Numbered from the stretch's first letter, positions 6,867-14,636 are shown. The stretch: DNA of 21,609 nucleotides from Methylomonas sp. (GCA_026990815.1 JALXCS010000134.1:1-21609); one strand, 5' to 3'. Notes: generated by a model from the sequence alone, not told the origin. Made by a program: numbers and translations.

Positions 6867-6969
6867 CCTCCACATATTGATTTCCAGTGTGCCTTACTCA
6901 CAAATACTGGAAGACACGTTCAACACCCGTTATAAAAGATTTCAAAAAGTAGGTTAAATTGAAGCTCCA

Positions 6970-8091
6970 TTAAAAATTACGATCAACGCGATTTAATAAC
7001 CATAGTGAAACAACGATACCAATAAAATGCGCAATAACAATTGCAAAATTTATGACCAGAACAAAGACATCCAAAGCCCTTACTATCTTACTTGGATCTG
7101 TTATAGCAATCCCTGGAGGTTGTGAAATAGTTTTGGCAATTAGCAGCTCGACGCTAGCGCCAACGCCCAGAATAGAAATGATTATCCCAATAAAACCACA
7201 GAGTAAACCAAATCGCAACAGATACAACGTTCTTTTTTTATGGGCATGTAACTCCACATCCTGTTTAAGATTTATTTTCTTGGCATACCGAGTTGTATAG
7301 TAGAAGTAAATTATGGTTACAAACATCGAAATGATTCCACATTGGGCCCAAAAGATACTTGCTTCATTGCCACTCAAGCCACCTGGTCCAGGTTGATTCC
7401 CGGATGTTGCAAAAACCAGCAACAAAATTGTGACGATAGCTATCAGTACTTGCGCAAGAAAAGCCAAGGTACCAAATACCAGAAAATTTAATGAAGTATA
7501 TTTATATTTTGGAGAAGGCCCTGTAAACCCTGGCAACATTAACTCTGTTGTCTGGGAGCGTAATGACAAAAACATCCTGCTGAAAACCCCGTTGCGCCGT
7601 GAAAGCTGTAGAACCAGACCAATCAAATGGACGACAAGCAAAGCAACTAAAACAAAAAATAAACCCTTATGCAGTACATTAAACAAATCATATAATTCGT
7701 CATTTTTTTCAGCCCAAAGATATAACGGCTTGCCAAGAAATGTAATCGGCGTTCCATACTCTAATTGAAAATAGCCGGTAACCGGCAACATCACTAAACA
7801 AAAGTACAAAAAGAAATAAACAGTGCGCGCCAGAAATTTCTCACCTCCTGACAAGCTATCTGGATAGGCAGGCGGTTTATGGGTTATTCGCCAACCAATC
7901 CATATCACCGCCAATAAGAAAACAATTAAACCAATAAACAAATGCAGATTAAAATAAAAATGCCACTCCGCTGCATCTTGTGGGAGTTTATAAAATAACC
8001 AAATAACTGCAATTTGTGCAAAAACTAAAATAGCAACAAGCCAATGCATCAAAATGGATGTGAAGTCGTATCGAGATTCTGGCGTGTGCAT
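6970..8091 (-). CDS. Cytochrome b561 fused to a DUF3611-like membrane domain
   Basis: The N-terminal 175 residues are a bacterial cytochrome b561 (CybB/Ni-hydrogenase b-type fold): four helices with the four heme-ligand histidines H16 (LMHWL), H50 (NLHLFIG), H141 (LHKG) and H155 (VVHLIG). Such proteins move electrons from the quinol pool. Residues about 197-370 add four more helices resembling DUF3611, an uncharacterised membrane family known mainly from cyanobacteria and plastids; the C-terminal signature IAHFIGIVVSLWLLNR is the clearest match. Total 373 residues, about twice the usual length of CybB. The start is set by AAGGAGG 7 bases upstream. It is divergent from the small exported protein gene. 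Confidence 0.82.
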   Translation of the reverse strand: MHTPESRYDFTSILMHWLVAILVFAQIAVIWLFYKLPQDAAEWHFYFNLHLFIGLIVFLLAVIWIGWRITHKPPAYPDSLSGGEKFLARTVYFFLYFCLVMLPVTGYFQLEYGTPITFLGKPLYLWAEKNDELYDLFNVLHKGLFFVLVALLVVHLIGLVLQLSRRNGVFSRMFLSLRSQTTELMLPGFTGPSPKYKYTSLNFLVFGTLAFLAQVLIAIVTILLLVFATSGNQPGPGGLSGNEASIFWAQCGIISMFVTIIYFYYTTRYAKKINLKQDVELHAHKKRTLYLLRFGLLCGFIGIIISILGVGASVELLIAKTISQPPGIAITDPSKIVRALDVFVLVINFAIVIAHFIGIVVSLWLLNRVDRNF

Positions 8092-8187
8092 AACACACCT
8101 CCTTTTTAAGGGTATGTTTAATTCAGACTATTTCATTGAGAAATCAGTTCTTTTCTGCCCCAATTCTCTCCGAGCTTAAAAAGCAAT

Positions 8188-8205
8188 TGGACAAATAATT
8201 GTCCA
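8188..8205. promoter_or_regulatory. Palindrome in a divergent promoter region, possible operator
   Basis: TGGACAAATAATTGTCCA is a perfect 7-4-7 palindrome, located about 100 bp from the cytochrome b561 start and 120 bp from the divergent small-protein start. A dimeric repressor or activator site is possible; the regulator is not identifiable. Confidence 0.35.
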
Positions 8206-8324
8206 TAGCTCATAAAATTGCTTATATCTGCCTTTGTTTATTAACTTTTACTAATATATATCATACAATTCATTCTAGTTGAAACACTTCATTTTTATTT
8301 TAACCGTCAAATCGTTTCTAGACC

Positions 8325-8648
8325 ATGAAAAACCATAATTTTTTAAAGGTAATACTGCTGGCGGCAAGTTTACTTGCCATGTCTTCATCTTTTAATATAG
8401 GAAGCGCGGCAAACAATGCCGCTTCTGAAAAAGCCGAAGCGGCTGCGTTAAAAAAAACTGAACAGAATGATTCAACGAAATACATACCAAAGACCGGCTA
8501 TGAAATAGATGGCAGAACTACGGCCTCCGTGCTTGCAGCCAAAAGAAGCCATTCCGTCTCAGAGCAGGATCAAAGCGGACTCGCAACTTTTCTGGGAATT
8601 ATTGTTGTTGGTGTCATTATTTTCTTTGTAACTGGCCGAAAGACATAA
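8325..8648 (+). CDS. Small exported protein with C-terminal membrane anchor
   Basis: The 107-residue product starts with a clear Sec signal peptide (KVILLAASLLAMSSS, likely cut near GSAA), then has an Ala/Lys/Glu-rich segment and a polar stretch with TGYEIDGRTTASVLAAKR, and ends with one membrane helix (LATFLGIIVVGVIIFFVTG) plus RKT. I do not recognise a family. It stands alone between the divergent cytochrome b561 gene and the convergent DUF4136 gene. The topology suggests a small membrane-anchored periplasmic protein. No strong Shine-Dalgarno is seen before the ATG. Confidence 0.7.
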   Translation: MKNHNFLKVILLAASLLAMSSSFNIGSAANNAASEKAEAAALKKTEQNDSTKYIPKTGYEIDGRTTASVLAAKRSHSVSEQDQSGLATFLGIIVVGVIIFFVTGRKT

Positions 8649-8712
8649 AATACTTGTGTTTTTTTGCCAAAATGGAACTCACTCATTACCAAGAAAAACT
8701 AATCGAGAGCTA

Positions 8713-9279
8713 TTAATTTGGAGGAAACCTTCTTAATACTGAATCAACGGCCCTGGCAATTCGAGCAATTTTTTTCTCGGGGCTTTCCCTGTCATAGACT
8801 TGCTGGCCAATAGAGCCTCGCCATATTAATTTTCGGGTTTTACTGTTAACAATGTCGATAATCAATGTTCCATAATCATATTCATAAGCATAAAATCGAT
8901 TATAAACACCATTGTAGCCATAATACCCATAACCCCAGTCTCCCGGATAACCGTAATAATCGTTGATCGAAAGTATTTCAGTTTTTTTCTCAACAGTAAC
9001 GTAGTAAGTCACCAAAAAATCTGCAAACTTTACATCGACTTTTTTGTAACCGTGGGTATCCAGCCAGTTTTCAATTTGCTTTTTGATTCGGCTATGCAAC
9101 AAAGTATCAGAATCCAGCTTGATATTCCCAGTTTTGACAGGCGTCCCTGGAACCCAATTATAGGTCTTCAGATTTTCGAATGATGCAGAAGGATCATAAT
9201 CAATGGCAATATTTTTTGAAGCACATGAAAATAAAACCATCATTCCCATTACTATACTGACGAATCTTAAAGTTTTCAC
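8713..9279 (-). CDS. DUF4136 domain lipoprotein
   Basis: About 188 residues. A lipoprotein signal peptide ends in VLFSC, with Cys near residue 19. The body matches DUF4136: DYDPSASFENLKTYNWVPG at the start, a central ADFLVTYYVTVEKKTE strand, a Tyr/Gly-rich segment (YYGYPGDWGYGYYGYNGVY) and the terminal GTLIIDIVNSKTRKLIWRG block. The family's function is unknown; members are envelope lipoproteins. I chose GTG 9279 because AGGAG lies 7 bases before it, while the upstream in-frame TTG at 9285 would overlap this Shine-Dalgarno too closely. It is monocistronic and convergent with the small exported protein gene. Confidence 0.85.
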   Translation of the reverse strand: MKTLRFVSIVMGMMVLFSCASKNIAIDYDPSASFENLKTYNWVPGTPVKTGNIKLDSDTLLHSRIKKQIENWLDTHGYKKVDVKFADFLVTYYVTVEKKTEILSINDYYGYPGDWGYGYYGYNGVYNRFYAYEYDYGTLIIDIVNSKTRKLIWRGSIGQQVYDRESPEKKIARIARAVDSVLRRFPPN

Positions 9280-9404
9280 TGCCAATCTCCTTTTCTATTT
9301 CAATAAACTAATAGACCTGCGTTTTTGTCATTCTATCCTTTTATTACATTACTCATCATCGAAGCAAAGTAGCAAGTTTTCATAGGTGAAACAAGAGCGT
9401 TTTG

Positions 9405-9473
9405 TGATATCCATTAAAGCTGCACTTCAGAGTTGAATTCGCGTCAATCTTCTTCGTTTCACTATGGATATCA
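9405..9473. repeat. Inverted repeat between two leftward genes
   Basis: TGATATCCAT (9405-9414) and ATGGATATCA (9464-9473) are perfect complements separated by 49 bases, and a second pair, GTGAAAC (9386-9392) and GTTTCAC (9456-9462), lies around them in interleaved order. The region between the TRASH-like gene and the DUF4136 gene otherwise holds no gene I can see. Confidence 0.4.
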
Positions 9474-9518
9474 AAAAAATTCCTGTGCAAAATTGTTAAA
9501 AAAATTAGGGCCACCTAC

Positions 9519-9896
9519 TTAATTTACACAGCAACCAGAACCACCAGAGAAAATACCGGAAAATTCTATTTCCCCTGATAAACGTTTTAAATAATATTCT
9601 GGATTTTCTTTGAAAACGGTCATGCAAAATGGGCATTTACAAAAATATATTGTATTTCCTTTGTGATTAAGCGCCACTGTTTGGTCTATTGGTTTTTCCG
9701 CCAGACAACTTGGGCATACAATGAGATCTTTTGTTTCATTTATTACTGTTTTGGGGTTTTTATCGAATATGACTGCACATCCGTTGCAACAGAATGAATA
9801 TTTTTCGTTTTGGTATTTTCGTGTCACGATATTTATTTCGGTAATACCCAGCCTTACCAGTGAACAACCGCATGTAGGACAAATTAAAGTTTTCAT
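9519..9896 (-). CDS. Cys-rich TRASH-like metal-binding protein
   Basis: The 125-residue protein contains two similar Cys modules: CPTCG...FCCNGC (residues 6-39, followed by AVIFDKNPKT) and CPSC...FCKCPFC (about 61-91, followed by TVFKENPEYYL). The FCxxC plus F-x-x-NPxxY pattern is that of TRASH/YHS-type domains, which bind heavy metals such as copper or mercury in sensors and transporters. It ends in GGSGCCVN, an additional Cys pair. No DNA-binding or membrane domain is present, so a metal chaperone or sensor role is inferred only. It is divergent from the XpaC/TelA cluster. Confidence 0.65.
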   Translation of the reverse strand: MKTLICPTCGCSLVRLGITEINIVTRKYQNEKYSFCCNGCAVIFDKNPKTVINETKDLIVCPSCLAEKPIDQTVALNHKGNTIYFCKCPFCMTVFKENPEYYLKRLSGEIEFSGIFSGGSGCCVN

Positions 9897-9955
9897 TTTC
9901 AGATTCCGTAGTCAGTTTCTTTATACATAATAATGATGGATTGTTTTTATTATCA

Positions 9956-9985
9956 TTGAAGTCAAGATATAATCCAGACTATTAT
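9956..9985 (+). promoter_or_regulatory. Candidate promoter of the XpaC/TelA operon
   Basis: TTGAAG (9956-9961) and TATTAT (9980-9985) are separated by 18 bases, a plausible sigma-70 pair about 50 bases before the small lipoprotein-like gene. Within the spacer is TATAATCCAGA (9968-9978), which recurs exactly at 15347-15357 before the TPR gene. Either element may be the real -10. Confidence 0.35.
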
Positions 9986-10035
9986 CATGCAAAATCAAAA
10001 ACATAAAATCTTTATGGATTATTGGATCATTCTTT

Positions 10036-10176
10036 ATGTCTAAACCGCTTCGATCAATTATTGGCCTGCTGCTATTGGTTACTACCGTCAGTCTCGCAAC
10101 CTGTCAGTCAATGCTAAATGTTATTCCTGGCAATCAGCCGCCAGTTTCCCTTGAGAAAACAATTCGTCCGCTATGA
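10036..10176 (+). CDS. Very small lipoprotein-like protein heading the XpaC/TelA operon
   Basis: A 46-residue product: MSKPLRS, a hydrophobic core (IIGLLLLVTTVSLA), TC at residues 22-23 as a near-lipobox (SLATC, with Thr at the -1 position, which is atypical), then a short polar tail (QSMLNVIPGNQPPVSLEKTIRPL). Its TGA overlaps the ATG of the XpaC-family gene as ATGA, a strong sign of translational coupling and of a real gene. I do not recognise a family. A membrane-associated or secreted small lipoprotein is the likely outcome. No strong Shine-Dalgarno is present. Confidence 0.6.
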   Translation: MSKPLRSIIGLLLLVTTVSLATCQSMLNVIPGNQPPVSLEKTIRPL

Positions 10177-11036
10177 ATCAAACCGAGCAATTAAGAAAAC
10201 CCAGACCTTTTCAGAAAAAACACGGCAAAGGGTTACTTTATACCGGCCGCGGCTTATTACTCTATATATTACCCTTACCATTGATTCCCGCGTCAATATT
10301 GTCATTCGTTTATGGCGATTTCACCAGTATTGTTACCAATGTAGGCGCTTGCACCGCATTTTTATTGGCTGCCAGCCTACTAAGAAAAGGTATTGCCGAA
10401 GAAAAGCAATATCTGGACAAGAAAATTGCCCGCCCACCAAAATGGCCACTAAAAACCATTGCAGCCTTTATTGTTTCAATAACAACGGCCTGGGTTGCAT
10501 TTGTGGGTGTCGATCATTCCTTTATGACCTCCGTTGCATTTGGACTGGGCGCTTTTGCCGGCATGACTCTTCTCTATGGCTTTGATCCTCGCAGAGAAAA
10601 AATGATCACGGGTACGCATGGCTACACAGCAGCAGAAATTTCCCAGACCATTGATGATGCACAAGCACAAATAATAGGTATTGAGCAAGCCAACAAACAA
10701 ATCCACAACCGCTCCTTCAATCAAAGAATTCGGGTTATTTGCGATCACGCCCGAGAAATTCTAGCCATGCTTGAAGAAGATCCAGGCGATATTCGCCGAG
10801 CCAGAAAGTTTTTGAATACCTATCTCGATGGCGCTCTGAAAGTTACCGAAGGCTATGCCGGTATGCAGAAAAAACATCAGTCGGAACAACTTACCCAAAA
10901 ATTTGACAACGTCTTGCAAACCATCGAATCTGTTTTTATTGAACAAAAACAAAAATTGCTGGAAGATGATGTTCTTGACCTTGATGTCAAAATTGAGGTT
11001 CTCACCGCGCAACTAAAACACGAAGGGGTCATTTAA
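10173..11036 (+). CDS. XpaC-family membrane protein (5-bromo-4-chloroindolyl phosphate hydrolysis family)
   Basis: The 287-residue protein has a basic N-terminus, then two pairs of membrane helices (about residues 25-45, 50-68, 90-106, 113-135), and a cytoplasmic helical domain from 150 on (AQAQIIGIEQANKQI...RFLNTYLDGALKVTEGY...VLQTIESVF...LLEDDVLDLDVKIEVL). This layout and the LDVKIEVL ending match the XpaC family, which is regularly encoded next to TelA. The family name comes from an indirect hydrolysis phenotype; the true role is probably membrane stress. It is coupled by a 4-base overlap to the small lipoprotein-like gene upstream and is 36 bp from telA. Confidence 0.8.
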   Translation: MNQTEQLRKPRPFQKKHGKGLLYTGRGLLLYILPLPLIPASILSFVYGDFTSIVTNVGACTAFLLAASLLRKGIAEEKQYLDKKIARPPKWPLKTIAAFIVSITTAWVAFVGVDHSFMTSVAFGLGAFAGMTLLYGFDPRREKMITGTHGYTAAEISQTIDDAQAQIIGIEQANKQIHNRSFNQRIRVICDHAREILAMLEEDPGDIRRARKFLNTYLDGALKVTEGYAGMQKKHQSEQLTQKFDNVLQTIESVFIEQKQKLLEDDVLDLDVKIEVLTAQLKHEGVI

Positions 11037-11072
11037 ACAAATAAACCCATCCATAACACAAAGGAAACGAAC

Positions 11073-12263
11073 ATGAGTGAATCCAACCCAACAACTAATA
11101 ATGATGAAATCAACATCCCTGGCAGCTCTGTTTTTGAAGAAGTTGTTCCGGGCGTCGGAAAGGATATTCTGGCCTACGATCAATCCGGTGCGGAAGATAA
11201 AAAACAAATCGAAAAAATCATAGCTGAAATTGATGTCAAAGATACCAAGTCAATCATTTTCTTTGGCAGCAAAGCGCAGGAAGAACTTACTGTTATTTCT
11301 GACAAAATGCTTGAAGGCGTCAAAAACAAGGATCTGGGTTCTGCTGGTGGGGACCTGAATGCGATGGTCGCCACCTTGCGTGGATTTGATGTAGATGCCT
11401 TGGACCCCAACAAAAAACCTGGTTTTTTTGCCCGGCTTTTTGGCAAAGCAAAACCAGTTGTCCAGTTTTTACAAAAATATGAAGAAGTCCGCAAACAGAT
11501 TGACGGTATTACCGACAAGCTGGATACGCATAAAACCACATTGTTACAAGATATTACCATGCTCGACAAGTTATACGAGGCGAACCTGAAATATTTTCAT
11601 GACCTGGATTATTACATTGCGGCAGGAGAAGAAAAACTCAAAGAATTGGATGAAAAAACTATTCCGGAGAAACTCAAACAAACTGAATCTTCAGAAGCCG
11701 TTATCGAAGCGCAGGAATTAAGGGATTTACGCTCTGCAAGAGATGACTTGGAGCGCCGTATTCACGACTTGCGCCTGACCCGCCAGGTAGCCATGCAAAG
11801 TTTACCTGGTATTCGTCTGGTTCAGGATAACGACAAGGGTCTGGTCAATAAAATCAATTCAACGGTTGTCAACACCATTCCACTGTGGCGCCAACAACTG
11901 GCGACAGCGGTTGCCATTTATCGCTCGTCTGATGCGGCCGAAACCTTGCAAGCAGCAACTGATTTGACCAATGATTTACTCGAAGCCAATGCTAAAAACC
12001 TTAAAGAAGCCAATGCATTAACCAGGGAACAACTGGAGCGTGGTGTTTTTGATCTTGAGTCAGTTAAAAAAGCAAATGCTACACTTATAGAAACGATTAA
12101 TGAAAGTTTAAAAATTGCTGATGAAGGCAAAAAAATGCGTGCTGAAGCTGTCAAGCAGCTAGAGCAATGTGAAGTGGAATTACGGAAAACTCTTTCTGCA
12201 GCTGCAGGTCGGACAGCTGAGCCTGAAATCAGCGAAACCACTGAAAAACTACCTCCGGAGTAA
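11073..12263 (+). CDS. telA: TelA-family toxic anion resistance protein
   Basis: A 396-residue, largely helical soluble protein of the TelA family. Typical features are the FGSKAQEELTVISDKML segment (about residue 64), the FFARLFGKAKPVVQFLQKYEEVRKQID block (about 116-142), ELRDLRSARDDLERRIHDLRLTRQVAMQSLPGIRLVQ (about 220-252) and the IPLWRQQLA segment (about 270). Several long coiled coils are likely. Family members are linked to tellurite and other toxic anion tolerance and to Ter-type stress systems; the mechanism is not settled. AAGGAAA lies about 7 bases before the ATG. The gene ends 3 bases before the SPFH gene, so they are co-translated. Confidence 0.93.
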   Translation: MSESNPTTNNDEINIPGSSVFEEVVPGVGKDILAYDQSGAEDKKQIEKIIAEIDVKDTKSIIFFGSKAQEELTVISDKMLEGVKNKDLGSAGGDLNAMVATLRGFDVDALDPNKKPGFFARLFGKAKPVVQFLQKYEEVRKQIDGITDKLDTHKTTLLQDITMLDKLYEANLKYFHDLDYYIAAGEEKLKELDEKTIPEKLKQTESSEAVIEAQELRDLRSARDDLERRIHDLRLTRQVAMQSLPGIRLVQDNDKGLVNKINSTVVNTIPLWRQQLATAVAIYRSSDAAETLQAATDLTNDLLEANAKNLKEANALTREQLERGVFDLESVKKANATLIETINESLKIADEGKKMRAEAVKQLEQCEVELRKTLSAAAGRTAEPEISETTEKLPPE

Positions 12264-12266
12264 ATA

Positions 12267-13388
12267 ATGGGAATACTGGATAAACTGTTTGGCGAATTTG
12301 TTGATGTCATTGAATGGCTGGATGATTCCGGCGACACAATGGTGTACCGTTTTGAGCGCTATGGCAATGAAATCAAATATGGCGCAAAACTAACGGTTCG
12401 TGAATCGCAGGTTGCGATTTTAGTCAACGAAGGCCGTGCCGCAGATTATTTTGAGCCCGGCATGTATGAGCTAAAAACCAGCAACATGCCGATTATGACA
12501 ACGTTGGAAAACTGGCCTCATGGTTTTGAAAGCCCATTCAAGGCCGAAGTTTATTTTTTCAACATGCACAGGTTTGTCGACCTGAAGTGGGGCACAAAAA
12601 ATCCTGTCATGTTGCGAGATAAAGAATTTGGAGCTGTCAGACTACGAGCTTTTGGCACTTACTGCGTCAGAATCCAAGATCCTTTGACCTTCATCAAGGA
12701 AATTGTCGGTACAAACGGCCATTTCAGAACCGAAGATATTACCGACCAGTTGCGCAATCTAATCCTGTCCCGATTTGCCAATATTCTTGGCGAATCAAAC
12801 ATTCCGGTTCTGGACCTTGCTGCCAATTATGATGACTTGAGTGAATATATAACGGCTAAAATTGCGCCTGAATTTCAGGAATACGGTCTTGAAATCACCA
12901 AATTACTGGTTGAGAACATTTCCCTGCCTCAATCCGTTGAAGAAGCACTGGATAGACGCACCAGCATGGGGGTTATTGGCAACTTAAGAGACTACACTGA
13001 ATTCCAAGCTGCTGAGGCCATGAAAGCAGCGGCAGAAAACCCGTCAGGTGGCGCTTCCGAGGGCATCGGAATGGGCATGGGGTTTGCTATGGCTAATAAA
13101 ATGGGAGAATCACTTTCCACTCCCCAATCACAAACCCCTACCTCCCCACCTCCATTACCTGCGCGGCTGAACTATTACGTTGCCGTGAACGGTCAGCAAA
13201 CCGGACCGATTAGCGTAACGGAACTGATTGATAAAATAAAATCAGGTTCAGTAACTTCTGATACCTTGATCTGGAATCAAAAGCTGGTTGAATGGACGGC
13301 AGCCAGCAAGGTTCCTGAACTAGCATCGCATTTTTCGCCTTCCCCGCCACCTTTGCCCACCAATAAAAGCCCAGACCAGAAAATATAG
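12267..13388 (+). CDS. SPFH (virion-core/YdjI-like) protein with C-terminal GYF_2 domain
   Basis: The 373-residue protein has an SPFH-type domain at about residues 1-250 (VIEWLDDSGDTMVYRF near the start, VRESQVAILVNEGRAADYFEPGMYEL, YGLEITKLLVENISLP), as in Bacillus YdjI. A Gly/Met-rich linker (GIGMGMGFAMANKMG) follows, then a PPPLPARL proline stretch, a GYF_2/DUF4339 domain at about 301-350 (YYVAVNGQQTGPISVTELIDKIKSG...LIWNQKLVEW) and a proline-rich tail. GYF_2 domains bind partners or membranes. GGAG lies 8 bases before the ATG. It sits between telA and the zinc-ribbon gene, matching the known YdjI-YdjG pairing. Confidence 0.88.
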   Translation: MGILDKLFGEFVDVIEWLDDSGDTMVYRFERYGNEIKYGAKLTVRESQVAILVNEGRAADYFEPGMYELKTSNMPIMTTLENWPHGFESPFKAEVYFFNMHRFVDLKWGTKNPVMLRDKEFGAVRLRAFGTYCVRIQDPLTFIKEIVGTNGHFRTEDITDQLRNLILSRFANILGESNIPVLDLAANYDDLSEYITAKIAPEFQEYGLEITKLLVENISLPQSVEEALDRRTSMGVIGNLRDYTEFQAAEAMKAAAENPSGGASEGIGMGMGFAMANKMGESLSTPQSQTPTSPPPLPARLNYYVAVNGQQTGPISVTELIDKIKSGSVTSDTLIWNQKLVEWTAASKVPELASHFSPSPPPLPTNKSPDQKI

Positions 13389-13411
13389 TTCGATTTTTAA
13401 TCCCGAAAAAA

Positions 13412-13449
13412 TTAAGGTTGCAGAATATTTTCTACATCTGCAACCTTAA
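13412..13449 (+). terminator. Strong 13-bp hairpin between the SPFH and zinc-ribbon genes
   Basis: TTAAGGTTGCAGA (13412-13424) and TCTGCAACCTTAA (13437-13449) form a perfect 13-bp stem with a 12-base loop, followed by CCATTAAGAAAC and no T tract. It lies inside a presumed operon, so it may act as an attenuator, a stability stem or a partial terminator separating the first four genes from the last. Confidence 0.5.
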
Positions 13450-13484
13450 CCATTAAGAAACTGTTGCCACCTTAAATTGACTTA

Positions 13485-14636
13485 GTGCAAACAAATCAAA
13501 CTTCAGAACCAAAGCTCGCAATTGTTAACAATCAGTTTCCATGTGCCAAATGCGGCGCTTTATTGAAATACCAACCAGGTAGTCAATATCAGATCTGCGA
13601 GTACTGTAATTACAAGAACATCATTGCCCTCAAGCATGAAGTTATCAAGGAATATGATTTACAGCAAGCTTTACAAAAGCTCGAACAAGCTAAACCTGCC
13701 AGTGTCTCCGAACAAGCCCATTGTAATTCCTGCGGTGCAAGTTTTAAATTTGCGGAAAGTGTTTTTGCCGGCGAATGCCCATTCTGTGGTTCGGATGTGG
13801 TTACCAACCTTGAACAAAACAAACCCATACACCCGAAATCATTATTACCATTTCTTATTGATGAACAATTCGCCAAAAAACAGTTTCGCCAATGGCTTGA
13901 TCGTTTATGGTTTGCTCCGGGTGAAGTAAAAAAATATTCTCGTGATAACACCAAGCTTGTAGGTATCTATTTGCCATACTGGACTTATGACAGTTACACT
14001 GAAAGCGATTATACCGGTGCCAGAGGTGACGCTTATTATGTACAGGAACGCGTAACTTATTATCAAAACGGACGCCGGGTTTCGACAATCAAACGGGTTC
14101 CAAAAATACGTTGGACCAATGTCCACGGAACAGTAGCACGTTTTTTTGATGACATCCTTATAGGCGCTAGCCTGTCACTGCCCCGACAAATTCTTGACCG
14201 CCTGCACCCCTGGGATCTGGAAAATCTTATCCCTTATGATGAGAAATATATCAGCGGATTTCAAAGCGAGTATTATCAAATCGATCTGGATGAGGGTTTT
14301 GACCGTGCTAAACGTATCATGAATGGTATTATTTATCGTGATATTGCCTTTGATATTGGTGGCGATCACCAACGCATTTACCAGGTTAAAACCCATCATC
14401 GTGATACTACTTACAAACATTGCCTGTTACCTATTTGGTCAGCGGCATTTTCTTATCGAAACAAGACCTATCGCTTTGTGGTAAATGGCCGAACCGGTCA
14501 AGTCCAGGGCGAGCGTCCTTACAGCGTTTGGAAAATTATATTGGCAGTTCTTGCAGGGCTAATAGTCGTCATTGGCGGTCTGGGCTATCTGGATCATATC
14601 GGTGCATTTGAGCAAATCCAATATTCCGGCTACTAA
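13485..14636 (+). CDS. Double zinc-ribbon membrane-anchored protein (YdjG-like)
   Basis: The 383-residue protein starts with two zinc ribbons: CAKC...CEYC (about residues 20-41) and CNSC...CPFC (about 80-101). A globular domain follows (KLVGIYLPYWTYDSYTESDY, DAYYV, RVPKIRW, YISGFQSEYYQIDLDEGF, YKHCLLPIWSAAFSYRNKTYRFVVNG), ending in a membrane helix (about 348-370, IILAVLAGLIVVIGGLGYL). This order matches the family often annotated as a primosomal-protein-N'-like or TFIIB zinc-ribbon protein and encoded beside YdjI; it is not a helicase. The start is GTG; an upstream in-frame TAG excludes an earlier start. It follows the 13-bp hairpin, 96 bp after the SPFH gene. Confidence 0.85.
   Translation: MQTNQTSEPKLAIVNNQFPCAKCGALLKYQPGSQYQICEYCNYKNIIALKHEVIKEYDLQQALQKLEQAKPASVSEQAHCNSCGASFKFAESVFAGECPFCGSDVVTNLEQNKPIHPKSLLPFLIDEQFAKKQFRQWLDRLWFAPGEVKKYSRDNTKLVGIYLPYWTYDSYTESDYTGARGDAYYVQERVTYYQNGRRVSTIKRVPKIRWTNVHGTVARFFDDILIGASLSLPRQILDRLHPWDLENLIPYDEKYISGFQSEYYQIDLDEGFDRAKRIMNGIIYRDIAFDIGGDHQRIYQVKTHHRDTTYKHCLLPIWSAAFSYRNKTYRFVVNGRTGQVQGERPYSVWKIILAVLAGLIVVIGGLGYLDHIGAFEQIQYSGY

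Larger units (their letters stand above)
6641..6969. other. Convergent intergenic region with several hairpins
   Basis: I see no gene in this 329-bp stretch between the carbonic anhydrase and the cytochrome b561 genes. It holds two strong hairpins (listed separately) and a weaker inverted repeat, TTCCAGT...ACTGGAA, near 6883-6914 with an 18-base loop. It probably serves as a two-way transcription end. Confidence 0.6.

Noticed and set aside
6949..6963. Another copy of the response-regulator box (GTAGGTTAAATTGAAG)
   Set aside because: Only partial match, in the wrong place (downstream of the cytochrome b561 gene), and no -10 at the right distance.
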